A stretch of DNA of 64,000 nt from Paragordius varius (GCA_964247055.1 OZ176054.1:7502001-7566000), one strand, 5' to 3'. Shown: positions 37,601-49,199, numbered from the stretch's first letter. Notes: a model not told the origin generated them from the sequence alone. Numbers and translations: made by a program.

Positions 37601-39354
37601 AAATATTTATAAAATATTGAAATATATATACAACTTACGATTGAAATTCAAGTGTGCAGTTGGCTATAAACATAAATCTATTTTACATTTAATGACCAAA
37701 CTATACCCTAAATATAAGGTTCCTATTTAAAAATTCCAAAATTATTCTATTTTAATACGAAAAAAGAAAATATAAAGTTATTTTAATATTTAAGCGCGTT
37801 CGCTTGATGCCATTACGAGAGCCTCGCTTTGGCAATTAGGGATGGATTATAGGCATGGGACAGGTCATGGGATCGGTGCATATCTTAATGTCCATGAAGG
37901 TTTCCATATTATTTAATTAAATTACTGTTCCCTTAGGAAATCTTTTTTATTCTAGATTATTTGGCTTTAAATTAATTCAAGGATATATAGTGTTTCAAAG
38001 CAAATTTGAGTTATCAATAAATGAATATTTTTAAAGTTTTACAACCTACTAAATTTAAATCTATTTTGATTAAATTTAATTTTTTTTAATTTTTATACAG
38101 GCATACCTCTGAGTGTCACTACACCCAAAGATTTTTACTTAAAACATGGCATGTTTTTATCTGATGGTTATATATTTTATATATTTATTCTCAATAACAT
38201 TAAGCACTTTGTCCTAGTTTACCTTTTGGGGTAGCCCAGAGCTCAATTTTGTAAAGAAACTACTGTTTTGAAAGTTATTTTAGTTAAAAATTAATTATCA
38301 AACATTGTTCTTATTTATTTAATAAAAACTTATATTTTTACAGTTTTGTAATATTTGGAGTCTGAAAGTGGGACAACTCTAAAACAACGAACAGCTGATA
38401 TTAATATTATAATATATCAAGTTTTTGCTGTTAAAATATAGCCTTAAAGCTTCTTTATTTTTTTACAATTTTACATTTTTTTTAATAAAAATATTTTGTA
38501 TAATGCGTCTAAAAGGCTAAAGAAAGCATATTTTTACATTCGGATTAATACTTAAAATACTTTTGATTTTCAAATCACTCTGGGATATAAAACTACCCCA
38601 AAAGGTAGTTGAGGAGTGTTCATTTAATCTCTATATATTTTTGTAAGAACCTGGATACTATAAATCTAATGATTTTGGCGTCCGGCTCGAAACAATTGTT
38701 ATGGTCAAAAATGTTACAACAAAGGTGAAAATATTACAATTCTTTTTTGTTTCTAAAAGCAAATGAATTTTATAAATTCTAATTTTAAATCAAAATTAAC
38801 TTTTTTTTTTTTCGAAAATAGTATGGCGGTCCATATGATGGCCAATATCTTGGATTTGATGCCGCTACATTAGTTCCTTTTGAGCCACGACTAATTTTAT
38901 ATAACCTTTTGAACTGTGATCAAGTATATATTAATTTAATAACCTTTATTTTTTGATAAACATGGTAAAAAATATCTAATTTTGATAAATAGTATTAAAT
39001 CTTTTTTTGCAATTCGCTTAAAATTATTTGCATAAAAAGAGCCATACAATCGATTATAAGATTTCCTACTAATTATATATTATAAAAGCCATATTTATTG
39101 GCTAAAAGCAAAAAGTAAATGGATAAGCAAATAATATTACTCTTTTCTGTTAATTCCATCTGGTAATGTATAAAAAAACTAACAATATATTTTTTTATTA
39201 CACGGTAAATTAGTTAAAATGGCTTGAACGATACAATGAAGATGTGATACAGTATGTCAAGCCCATTATAGCTATGCAAAGAGATGAAAAAGCCTTGAAA
39301 TGGTTAGAGGATAGAACTCAACCAATTGCTCAACTTCAAAAATGTCCCAATTGA
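31620..39354 (+). CDS. XPNPEP: Xaa-Pro aminopeptidase (M24B), catalytically complete
   Basis: Removes N-terminal residues before proline; dinuclear metal enzyme. Eighteen exons: 31620-31757, 31989-32052, 32263-32370, 32777-32869, 34990-35151, 35256-35366, 35513-35709, 36045-36263, 36505-36555, 36702-36763, 36845-36994, 37347-37407, 37443-37512, 37795-37899, 38101-38166, 38648-38724, 38822-38923 and 39214-39354, about 658 residues. N-terminal creatinase-like parts: [42 protein letters not shown]. The catalytic domain keeps the His (GAYVHY), both Asp ([18 protein letters not shown]), [18 protein letters not shown] and the RLE Glu. N-terminal and C-terminal parts resemble secreted XPNPEP2 more than cytosolic XPNPEP1, but no GPI tail is seen. 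The first, start-bearing exon is unresolved; an ATG at about 31561 joined by a 26-nt intron is one option. A 35-nt intron lies at 37408-37442. Confidence 0.92.
33311..33623. mobile_element. Foldback element, TTCACCC-arm type (family D)
   Basis: Begins TATACCAATTACAATTCAAA. Left-arm words (ATTCACCCTTGAACAATT) are mirrored on the right by AGGGTGAATTTGAATTGTTC, repeated three times with variation. The central part (GTTAATATAACTCATTAAT, TTTTTTCAGTATTAT) matches the centre of the copy at 52643-53337. It lies in an aminopeptidase intron. Confidence 0.65.
33842..34562. mobile_element. Foldback element with 21-bp minisatellite arms (family E)
   Basis: Perfect outer ends: TATACCATTTGCACTTCAAG on the left and CTTGAAGTGCAAATGGTATA on the right. 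The left arm holds about 3-4 copies of a 21-bp unit around TTCAAGTTGGTCCTTGAACA. The right arm holds about 9 copies of its complement around CAAGGACCAACTTGAATTGT. The arms could form a long hairpin. The AT-rich centre has no gene. Inserted in the 2.1-kb intron 4 of the active aminopeptidase. Confidence 0.8.
38199..38625 (+). repeat. Dispersed repeat family B copy
   Basis: Left end ACCTTTTGGGGTAGCCCAGA and right end AACTACCCCAAAAGGTAGTT form an imperfect inverted pair. The interior matches 10260-10740 and, inverted, 40360-40830. It sits in an aminopeptidase intron and is non-coding. Confidence 0.65.
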
Positions 39355-39621
39355 TTATATGAATTATTAATTTTATAATTATTATCACAAAAATATTTAT
39401 TCACGTAATAATTATATTCATGTACATATCAAACATTATTGGAGACACATATTTAATTTGTAAACCATCACTCTCATATATAATGATAAAGCTTTCACAG
39501 TAGAGTATATAAAGTTGCTATGTATATAACATGAAAATAAATTTTGCCTAAAAATCTTTGAGTTTTGCTATATAATAAGTTTTATACGGATTGCGATTAA
39601 TAATTATTATAACAATACATA
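39355..39621. other. Convergent intergenic spacer between XPNPEP and ATAD1
   Basis: Only 267 bp separate the two stop codons. AATAAA words occur in it (for example near 39537), consistent with 3' processing of the plus-strand gene. Confidence 0.5.
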
Positions 39622-42578
39622 TCACATATCGAATTGACTAGTGTGAGATAAAATTGCATTTGCAAAATCGCAATTCCTAACACAGATTTGATCTCTGGGA
39701 TCAAAATTATCTAATTTATTATTGTCGTTTTCGCTTGTTTCAATATCTAAAGGAAAAAATTAAAGTTTAAGGACAATAGTATTAACTAAAGGAAAAATAT
39801 TTTATAAAAAGCAGCCATACTTTTCTCTGATATTTTTGTATCTTTATTTAAATCGTAATACATATAATTGAATGTTACTAATTTGTTTAATCCTTATTTT
39901 AAAATCATATAGGATACAATTGGTAACATTAAAATTATACAAAGTTCAAAAAGTATGGCTCTGTTTAAAAAAATATTTGTCATTTAGTTTTTACGTTTTG
40001 CTTTTAATATTTTAATCTGATTCTAAGAAAAAAATAAAATATTTTTAAAAAGGAATTATTATTAAAATTGGTAAGTATTTTATATTTTATTACCTGAGAT
40101 TTTATCAATATGATCATATATGTGCAAAGATAACGCATTACGGCATAGTTCTTTGAGATCGCTTCCCGTAAAATGTTCGGTAGATTTTGCGATTTCCTCT
40201 AAATTAACATCTTGAGCAAGCTAAATTGCAAATACAATTTATTAAGTTATTTAATAGTGAAGAAATGATATTTTTCATATATTTATTATTAAAACTTCAT
40301 TTTCTTTGTAGTTAGTTTTACATCCTAGAACAATTTAAGTATCTTAAAAAGTATTTAAGGTATTAGGCCGAATTTTAAAATATGCCTCCTTTAACCTTTT
40401 AAGCGCATTACACATTTTTTTAAAAATGTAAAATTAAAAAAAAATCCTCATCTCAAACTTTTTTGCCGCCACTTTTTTCTTTTATTTTTTTTAAATTGCT
40501 TGCAATAGGCAAATAAATGTATATTATGGTTAGAAAATCTAAAGAATTAATATTAAAAAATTTCAGGGATTTTACCAGCAAAATTGATATATTTTGATTT
40601 TAATATCAGCTGTTCGTTTCAATTTGGAACTGCACAATTTTAAACTCTAGAATTAACAAAACTGTAAAAAATATAGGCTTTTATACATGAGAACAATATT
40701 TTATAACTAAACCAACTTAAAAGTAGTTTAATTAAAAAAATGAGCTCTGGGGTAACCCCAATATATCACCCAGGACAAAAAAATGAAAAGGTCATGAAGT
40801 GCTAATAATTTGGTATTACCAAAAAATGTATCCAACTAAAAAGTAAATATTTTACCAAACAGTAATTTATAAATTATACCGGAATATCCTTCAACAAAAG
40901 TTGCAAAATATTAGCTCGCTGTTGCATTGCCTAAATAATTTTTGGATAAAATAATTTCATATCAAAAGTGAAATAAAATTTTTGATCTAAATAGGCATAA
41001 GAAAAATCCTATATTTGTGTTATTTAAAATCAACTCTGATCCTTTTAAAAGGTAAGTCCAAATTAATTCCTATTATTTTTTTGTTTTGTTTTTACTAAAA
41101 ACATCTAATATGTTGGTGTGATGAACTAATTGCTTTGAAATTTCAATATAAAGCAAAACTTGTAGGCGAAATATTAAATTTTTATGTAAATAATGATTTG
41201 AATTCTCGTAATATTTAGAACTAAACTACTTATATTAGTTTTCGTTGACAGTTTTAACAAAATTATATTTTAATATTTAGATAATAAATCATTACAATAT
41301 AATATTTCACATCATACATTGTCACGATACGCTATTAAAAAATTGACCCTAAAGCAAAATAAAAAGAATATACGGGTTTAGGGACATGAAATTTGTTAGG
41401 CATCCTACGGAGAATAGCTTTATCGAGAGAATCTATTCGATTAGTTGCACCAATCAACAAAATTCGATTGTCGTTGTTTGATATAAATCCATCCATTTGT
41501 GTTAAAAATATTGATTTTAAACGAGACGTAACCTCGTGATCAAGCGCGTCACGTGTTCGGAGTAAACAATCTATATATCAGAACATGCATAATAAAATAT
41601 AACATAAAACTTAAACCGTTTATGTGAAAACAACTTTATTTTTGATGCCGTTTTTGGAACCAGAACCACGGTTCCAAACGATTCTAAAAATGATTTTTTT
41701 ATTTTTTTATTAATCTATTTTTTGTAAAATTTTTAGTAACAATTAGTGGTTTATTATTTATACAATGAATATTGCCAAAAAGATTTTTAAAAAACCTTTG
41801 GAACCGAAAACATGACGCAAAACCAAAAATGGATAAAAACTAGAATTTTTTGAAACCTATACCATAATATAAATAAATTAGATGTTAAAATTGTTACCAA
41901 TTTCGTCAATAAATATAATACAGGGTTGCATTTTCAGAGCTAAGCTAAATATAGCCCTAACTAACTTTTCGGTTTCACCATACCATTTGTCTGAAATGGT
42001 GGCGACATCAATCAGAATAAGTGGACAATCTTTTAAAAGTTACAAAAAAATAATAAATATTAATTTATTATATATGAGTAATTAAAACAGCAAAAATATT
42101 TCAATTTACGCACCTATTTGAGAGGCAATAGCTTTAGCTATCATGGTTTTGCCACATCCCGGATCTCCATACAATAACATACCTTTTGGAGCAGTTATTA
42201 GAGAATTTGAAAGAGATGTTAATTTATGGAAGTATAAAAAGGGATTTATAATTCTTTTCCGGATTTCTAGCAGCAAGGAATCAAGTCCACCTATATCTTC
42301 CCATTTCACCATTTTTTCATCGCATATAAGAGATGCAATTTCATATTCATAAACATCCAACTAAATAATTATTTTTTTGAAAACCAACCTCACTTATATC
42401 TTTTTTGGACATATATTTCTCTAAATTAGAACGACCCTAACAATTAGTTAAGCAAAACTTTTTTGGCCAATTTAACATCCCGTTGTTCCAATTTCGTGGC
42501 TACATAATAGGCAATAACAGGTATGATAATTGCTGTTACTAGGCTAAACCCAATCTTAAAAAAAATTTGGTCTGACAT
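39622..42578 (-). CDS. ATAD1: ATAD1/Msp1-type AAA ATPase
   Basis: Outer-membrane AAA ATPase that extracts mislocalised tail-anchored proteins from mitochondria or peroxisomes. Exons: 42578-42459, 42436-42389, 42360-42114, 42029-41898, 41570-41374, 40930-40880, 40220-40094 and 39746-39622, about 348 residues (human 361). An N-terminal membrane segment ([17 protein letters not shown]) is followed by a basic linker. [12 protein letters not shown] matches SEYEMSIAAHLVD, then [11 protein letters not shown], Walker [10 protein letters not shown], pore loop DKWYGE, Walker [15 protein letters not shown] with [10 protein letters not shown], and [14 protein letters not shown]. Introns 1 and 2 are only 22 and 28 nt; without their removal the frame meets a stop. 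The start is taken at Met 42578 by comparison with Msp1 length; an upstream Met at 42665 would overlap the METTL2-like gene. Walker A has Asp where GPPGCGKT has Pro. Confidence 0.92.
40360..40830 (-). repeat. Inverted family B copy in an ATAD1 intron
   Basis: The reverse complement matches 38199-38625: GAGCTCTGGGGTAACCCC at one end, ATATCAGCTGTTCGTT in the interior and TATGCCTCCTTTAACC near the other end. Non-coding. Confidence 0.6.
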
Positions 42579-42620
42579 CAGGATGATAACAAATGCATTT
42601 GTGAGTGAAGAAAAATAACC
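42579..42620. promoter_or_regulatory. 42-bp bidirectional start region, ATAD1/METTL2-like
   Basis: The inferred ATAD1 start (42578, minus) and the METTL2-like start (42621, plus) diverge across 42 bp. Both promoters and 5' UTRs must share or overlap this interval. No TATA box is visible on either strand. Confidence 0.55.
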
Positions 42621-45337
42621 ATGAAAAATCGTGTCTTGGACCATCAACTTGATATATTTAAACACAATGCCTGGGATAATTCATTATGGACTGAAGATCA
42701 AATCAAAGATGCTTTGCATAAAATCAATCTTAATGCTTCCTCGAAATTAGATCCAAAAATGAGTGGTATTATTTAAACAACTGGATCAGATATATATATT
42801 AGAGATGCTCCATTATATTGGGATAAATTTTACGAAATTCATGATAGAAATTTTTTTAAAGACAGATCATGGCTTTTATCCGAATTTCCCGAAATTGAAT
42901 CAAGTTGAAAGCTTGTAATTTTAGAGAGCGCCAATAATCTATTTCCTTTATACCGATATTTTTATGAGAAACCAAGTTTGTTACACTTAAAGATTACTGA
43001 CGACTATGTTAAAAAAGCTCATAATGTTTGGGAAATCGGATGTGGTGTTGGTAACACCATGTTTCCTATATTGTCCAATTTAAAGTATTTAATTATTTTA
43101 TTTGCTTAGAACTAACAATTATTATTTATTTGGTTCAGATTTTTCCTCTACAGCCATTAAAATTTTGCAAGTTTTTTGTAAATTATTTAATTTATTAGTC
43201 AAACCCTAGCTATGATTCCGAAAAGGCTTATGTCTTTGTTTCCGATATTACCACATGTGATGAACGCGATTTACCGTTTTCCAAAGAGAGCATTGATGTA
43301 ATAATCCTAATTTTTGTCCTCTCAGCTCTTAAACCAGAAAAGTATAGTTTTCGGTGCTATAATCTTTTATTTTGTTTTAAATAATGATTTTGGATAAAAT
43401 TATTAGATTGATTATATAAATACGTTAATTAAATAGATTAAAAAATGTTATCGATACTATTTTTCGTTACCTTAAACCACATGGTTACGTATTGATTCGA
43501 GATTATGGGCGCTATGATTTGGCTCAGCTACGATTTAAAACAGGTTTTATTTTCAGAATTTACAAAATTTTCTTATTTGTTTAATATTTTCTATTCAATT
43601 GCACATATTTGGCATATTCATATCTGATACATTTAACACTTCGAATCTAATTGGGGTTTCTAAATACCCCATGCAATATACAATTTGTTATTTTTAAACT
43701 TCTGAACGGGCTCAATTCAATATGCTTCTATCCTTATAAAAAATATTTAAATAAACCAAAATTAAATTTAGTTTTGAAAAAAATGTTCCAGATCAAATCA
43801 CTTAGGCGTCATTTTTATTTGACAATATTTTTGCAAAATATCGTCTTTATTTAATTTTAAAGTTAAAAAAAAGCAAATTTTTTCTTTAAATCACATCTAA
43901 CAGATAAAAACAAAAAAAAGTTGTTTATTTTGTTTTTTTATATTTAGCTAATCCACACATGTCAGGTTTACTTAGTTTTTACCGTACCTTAAAATAATTA
44001 ATATCGATTTTGAATGATTTTTATATTTCGGTTTAGTAATGTTATATAAGTGCAAACTTTTGCCATGGTTTTAATTCTTTGAATATTTTTTGGAGTATTT
44101 AATTTTAAACAGGCCTGGGGGATCTAACTACCCTAAATTAAATCGAAGCACTGAATTGAATAGATGTTGTATCCAAGTGTTAACAAATGTGTGCAATGGT
44201 GTTTCCAACATTTTTGCAGAATACTTTGAATACTTTAAATTTAAGTTTTTGTTCAATAGATATTTTTAGTTGAATACCAAAAAACAATTAAAAAAATACC
44301 ATAAAATCATTTTCCAAGATATAGGCACTGTAACAACTGCATTACAATATAACTTTTCTTTCGTAAAATAAAAAAAATGCTGTAAAGATTTTGCCTTACG
44401 CGACGGATTATTCCGTTTTTAAATATCTTGCCAGTATTCCGTTAAAATAAGCGTTAGGTTCGACTTGAAATCTAATGTCTATAGTTTATCATGATTCAGA
44501 TGGGTTAATACCTGATTTCCAACTTTAACAACAATTTATGGTATCGTATTACGGCTTAGTTAAAAAAATTTCAAGGTTTTGTTTATTGTTTACATTGCTT
44601 TTAGTTATTATATTTATAAAAGGTTAATTGTATAAGGGGTCACAACTTTATTGAACAAAATATTTTTTTTAAATTATTTTCCAAACCAATAGCTTTTTAA
44701 TTAATTTACTTATTTATTTAAAGTATTTTATTTTTTTAGGCCAATGCTTGGATGACAATTTTTATGTTCGAAAAGATGGTACCTGTGTATACTTTTTCAC
44801 ACAAGGTTTATATTCTATATGATTTTTGTATTTGCATTCTTTATTTTATAATATTTTTAATATTTATACCCTTTGAATATACCCAATATTAAATGTTTAA
44901 ATATTAGCCAATTCGGACATATTTTTATTGATTTTTAGAGGCAAAATCGAAAACAACATTAAAAAAAACGTTAATCTTTTGCTTATTTTAAAAAATGATG
45001 GATATAATATAATGCCATGATCCAGCTCCAAACTATTTAAGTTTATACATATAAGGATTTGCAGTTTTAACATTATATAAAGAGCTATATTTTTAAATAA
45101 AATATTATTTTGCTAAAAGGTATTATCTTCTGAAATTAAATATTTGTAGAGGATATGAAAGAATTATTTTTGAATGATGGATACAATCAAACTGGTTATC
45201 GATTTGAAGAAAAACAGAACATATTGGATAAACGCATAATTGTTAATCGAAAAAAGAAACTTGTCATGCACAGAGTTTGGTTACAGTGCAAATATCAAAA
45301 GGTCCCTTTTCTAGAAAAAAATGATAATAGCACATAA
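42621..45337 (+). CDS. METTL2: METTL2/METTL8-type tRNA m3C methyltransferase
   Basis: SAM-dependent enzyme of the METTL2/6/8/Trm140 group, which forms 3-methylcytidine at position 32 of certain tRNAs. Exons: 42621-42765, 42805-42903, 42925-43084, 43110-43170, 43199-43341, 43437-43543, 44740-44805 and 45150-45337, about 322 residues. Motifs in order: [31 protein letters not shown] motif [67 protein letters not shown] with VYFFTQ, and terminal VNRKKKL with [10 protein letters not shown]. The last two match METTL2 better than METTL6. Four introns are 39, 21, 25 and 28 nt; each removes a stop or frame change and restores conserved sequence. If they were not spliced this would be a decayed gene. 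Intron 6 holds a family A element. Confidence 0.9.
43633..44183 (+). mobile_element. Family A element inside a METTL2-like intron
   Basis: TTAACACTTCGAATCTAATT at the left and TTGTATCCAAGTGTTAA at the right; homologous through most of its length to 15306-15888, with shared words GCAAAATATCGTCTT, AATGTTATATAAGTGCAAA and AAACAGGCCTGGGG. No coding capacity. Confidence 0.65.
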
Positions 45338-45348
45338 ATAAATTTATT
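45337..45348. terminator. Palindromic poly(A) signal shared by both strands
   Basis: AATAAATTTATT is a perfect palindrome giving AATAAA on both strands. On plus it overlaps the METTL2-like stop codon; on minus it directly abuts the stop of the open frame at 45347-45574. Confidence 0.5.
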
Positions 45349-45574
45349 AGTGAACACAATTTTTTATCCTCACATGAATGGTGCCAAATCTAATTGGTTG
45401 ATATTCAAACGCGACTTCGTCACTCTGGCTTAAACATGTCAATCGATCTAAAAGGGCATTTCCAAACGTTGTAACTGAGACTAATTTTACGATTTTGATT
45501 TTAAGGTCTCGTTTGTTTGATTGATTTGTAGGGTTTGTCCCACATTTAAATTTATAGTGTAGTTTAGGTAGTAA
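45347..45574 (-). CDS. Candidate terminal exon, unknown protein
   Basis: The minus strand is open for about 75 codons to TAA at 45349-45347. It reads KLVSVTTFGNALLDRL, then SQSDEVAFEYQPIRFG and TIHVRIKNCVH, which looks strongly coding. I recognise no family. No clean acceptor is seen in this frame, though the neighbouring frame upstream (LNLDYNYYLNYTINLNV) is also open after TCATAG. It could be the 3' end of the secretory gene starting at 53797, by strand and position only. Confidence 0.4.
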   Translation of the reverse strand, partial: LLPKLHYKFKCGTNPTNQSNKRDLKIKIVKLVSVTTFGNALLDRLTCLSQSDEVAFEYQPIRFGTIHVRIKNCVH

Positions 45575-48239
45575 TTATAATCCAAATTCAAATATTCTAT
45601 GATACATTTTGATGCATTATGGGTCAGGATACTGAACTAAATATGCATGTGAAAATATATTTTACATTAAAAAAATGTAGAATTAAATATTAATATCTAC
45701 TATTTTGGACAATTAATGTATATTGTAAATTTTAGATGTGAGTCCTAACGAGTATAATCAATTAAAAAAAGTCAGATTATGCGTATATATAAAAACAGTG
45801 AATTTTCATCCCTTTAAATTATTAATAATTAGCAACAATTTTTTAATATTTTTCCCTATGATTGATTTTAGTTAGCATTAAAACGACTTTTTACGTAAAT
45901 TATTATTATTTTATTATATAGATATAATGCATAATAAATAATAAGATTTATTGCTTAATATTTCATAAAGCGCTTTCGCAAAAAGGCCTTAAATTATGAA
46001 TCTCTTTACTCAATATTTTTAAAATGTATTATTGAATACGATATAAGGAAATAATTTTTTTAAGCCAGTGCTTTAATGGATTTAGTTTTAAACATGTTAT
46101 CACTCTTACTATAAATCCAAATGTATTGAAGTAAATGTTGCCATGTTACAACTACAAATAAAATATGTATGCTAAGAAGATAATAAAAAGCTCAAAAATT
46201 TAGTAATCTCAGGGATTTGGGTTCCGGTTCTAAGTCATATCTCCGATATTAAGAAAAAATATTCGGGACAGATTTCTTTAATTTAAAGTTTTTGGTTGAT
46301 TATCTTTTTTATTTAGCAGTGGGCAAAATTTTAATTAACTCATAAGATTTTAAAACTCATTTATATGATTAAATTTTGATATTTGATACGTATATATTAA
46401 TAATTATTAAATTATATACTGTAATGTGATGCAATTTAATAGGACATGAGGCAAAAAAGGATTCTACAAAATCATTTTTGTATTTGACGGTTATTTCTTT
46501 TTCTTTTTTATTGGCAAAATTTTCCAAAAGGTGTAAAAAAGTTGGGTGTACTAATCTGAAACCATTTGGAAGGATTTGATGATAAATGATAACATCTCTA
46601 AATAATTTACATTAAAATTTACTGTTAAGCATAATAAATTATTTGCATTAAATAAAAAAGATAATACGCTGTTACATATTTAGAGAAGTTACCCTAGCCG
46701 CACTTTATAAGTTGATTGTTAAGCTGAAGCTTATGGCTTATTTTATTCCAGTAATGGTTAATATGATTATCAGAACGGGTATCGGAAAAAGCTGATTCTT
46801 ATCTTTGAGTAACCAGTTCCGATGGTTCCAACCTGGATTAAGTCCAATATCTTAAGGAAATTTTTGTCTTTTCAATAGTGACACTGTTTGAAATATTTGG
46901 AATCAACTCTGTCTACTAACACCTCGCTCTCTACTCCATAATTGGTTTAATATATATTTTTCAGCAGAGCTAATTGAAAGCAATTCTAGAGTTTTTATAA
47001 AATTTACCCTTAACGCCAAAGATAACTTCATCAATTCTATTCAATAAATATAAAACTGTGTTTTAAGCTTCATTTCGCTTTGACACTCTAGTTATTCAAT
47101 TATGCGCACAAAAAGGGATATATGTCTATGTATTTGAAGGCTCCAATACGATAATCATAATGTTTTTTTTGCATTATCCCTATTATTAGGTCATATAAAA
47201 TATATTTAAATAGATTATATACATTTTATTAATTTCATGGCAATTTTTTCCATTTTAATAAAAACTCCGACTGGGGACATTCTATGTTAAGCCATCAGCC
47301 ATACACGAACTCGTATAAGGTTAAAAAACTAAAAACTAAATAAATACTGTAAAATCAAAAATACTTCCACTAAATATTACAAACTAGACTGACTCGATGT
47401 GAACTCCGAGATTCGCACAATCGGATGGATTTTTATTTGTATAAATGAAAAAAGAGACAACGTTTTTACTAGGCAACAATGATGAAATGTTTCATAATGA
47501 TTGCTTGTATAAATATTTTTTCCAAGATAACAAGTACAATTTAAATGCAGTTTAAGGAAAAATTTGGATATATCCTAAAAAATACTATCAGTCTGCATGT
47601 TTAAATATACGTGTTATTTAAATTTTTAAGTATCAAGTGAGATATATAATACAGTAAATTATTTAATCTATTATTTTATTTTTGTGTTAAATCGAAGAAG
47701 TTTGACGATTCTTACAAAAATTCATTAATAATAATTATTTATAAATTTTGCTGATGTTTGCATTATATTATTCAAATATAAATACGTAAAAAAATTTGTT
47801 GACTATGTAAAAGTATAGTTATTTTTAAGAATACAACTAATGCTTACTAGTTGACTATTTGTAAATTCTGTTATTATAAAACTTAAATATAAATTTAACG
47901 ATATGTTAAGCTTTGTGTCATTTTGTTTCGTGCTTTTAGCACTCATTGACCAACTATTTGAGGTATACACATCGATTTTTTATATATATCAAATGTAGTT
48001 ATAAGTACTTACCGGTTAACTAAGAGCCGTCATTGGAAAGTGCACTAAACTCTAATTTGTGGTCTAACATCAAATGACAAACACACAAATGCAATCCGCC
48101 AGATAACTTCCGTCCTTTATTATCATTTATTAATGTCGTATTTTATGCCTGAAAGAAATTTGTGGCGCAAAACGGTTTTCTTATTCCATTAAAATAAAAA
48201 TATTGTTGAAAGTCATCGTTTGCTCATAGAAACATATGG
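45575..48239. other. AT-rich stretch, probably intronic, no feature assigned
   Basis: No recognised exon. A minus-strand open stretch near 46750-46850 contains FPIPVLIIILTITGI, a possible membrane segment, but without splice support. Confidence 0.25.
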
Positions 48240-49111
48240 TTAATAGCTCCATCTACTGATGCTGATTAAAACACTAACATGGGGAAAAGTTGCGATTTCA
48301 ACGTGAAAGAGAGTGGGCGCTTTGAGGACACAACGTAAAAGACACAATGAGTTAGTGAGTAATAACCCCCTTAAATTCGATGGAAATTGGCGGAAACATT
48401 ACATTATAAAAACAATCACTAGACGTCTGTGAGTATTGAGAAAGATCAATAAACTCGATAATTGGGATTCACACAATTCGAATGAACGTTAAATTGGAAA
48501 TCGCAAATTGTGTGCTTCAGCGAGGACCTAATGTTGGAATCAAATTGACGGGTGATAAGAAGTGGCTTAATTTAGTTAAGCTTAAAGCAAAGATCGTGGC
48601 TTTTACCTTGCCAACCCGGTCCATCAAGATGAAGAACAAATCGCTTTGGAAAATGACCATGCTCTGTGTATGGTGGTACCAGAGAGGTGTTGTTTGACTT
48701 TTCAAACCCGGAAACCATTGATACACAACGCTAATGCCAACAAATTATTTTTAATGTATTAATCAAACGTCCGGAAAGGCCAGATCTGGCAATTTTACCA
48801 CATGACAATGCTCCGCCTCATGCTGTTAAAACAGTGAAAGACACCTTAAAATGGCTTCAATGGTAATTTTTTCTCCGCCGTACTCTCCTGACCCATCTGA
48901 CTACTACCTCTTCGCATCGATGAAGTGCTAGCTCGCGGCACAATATTTCCATATTTTTTAAAACGTTGAAAAATACATTTAATTGACATGACATTCATTT
49001 ATTAGATTGACAAAATGTGTAGAAGCCGTGAAATATTTAGAATAAAAGAAATAGATTTCCCTTCAAAAGTATATTATTTCACTAAAACTGTAAAGACTTA
49101 TGACAACCTGG
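48240..49111 (+). mobile_element. Decayed mariner transposon
   Basis: Transposase remnants on the plus strand in order: LEIANCVLQRG, TGDKKWL (mariner TGDEKWI), MLCVWWYQRGVV (VWWDxxGV), LPHDNAPPHAVK (LxHDNARPH) and SPPYSPDPSDYYLF (PPYSPDLAPSDYHLF). The frame is broken by several shifts and stops. The right end ACTTATGACAACCTGG at 49096-49111, followed by TA, is a mariner terminal repeat. The matching left repeat was not found, so the 5' end is truncated or diverged. Confidence 0.85.
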
Positions 49112-49199
49112 TATATATACACATATATATATATATACATATATATCCAACTTTGCAAATATATAAATGCAGTTTATAAAATAAAACTATTAATTTAAA

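Noticed and set aside
42143-42352. Plus-strand open frame at 42143-42352 and similar frames at 41882-42085
   Set aside because: These are antisense to conserved ATAD1 exons.
42766-42924. In-frame stops suggesting that the METTL2-like gene is a pseudogene
   Set aside because: Each stop lies in a GT-AG segment whose removal restores the conserved frame exactly, and the neighbouring ATAD1 gene needs introns of the same size.
46681-46850. Possible exon or membrane segment on either strand
   Set aside because: Both strands are partly open, there is no phase-compatible splice partner, and there is no recognisable family.
48517-48726. Minus-strand open frame over the mariner region
   Set aside because: It is antisense to recognisable mariner transposase remnants on the plus strand.
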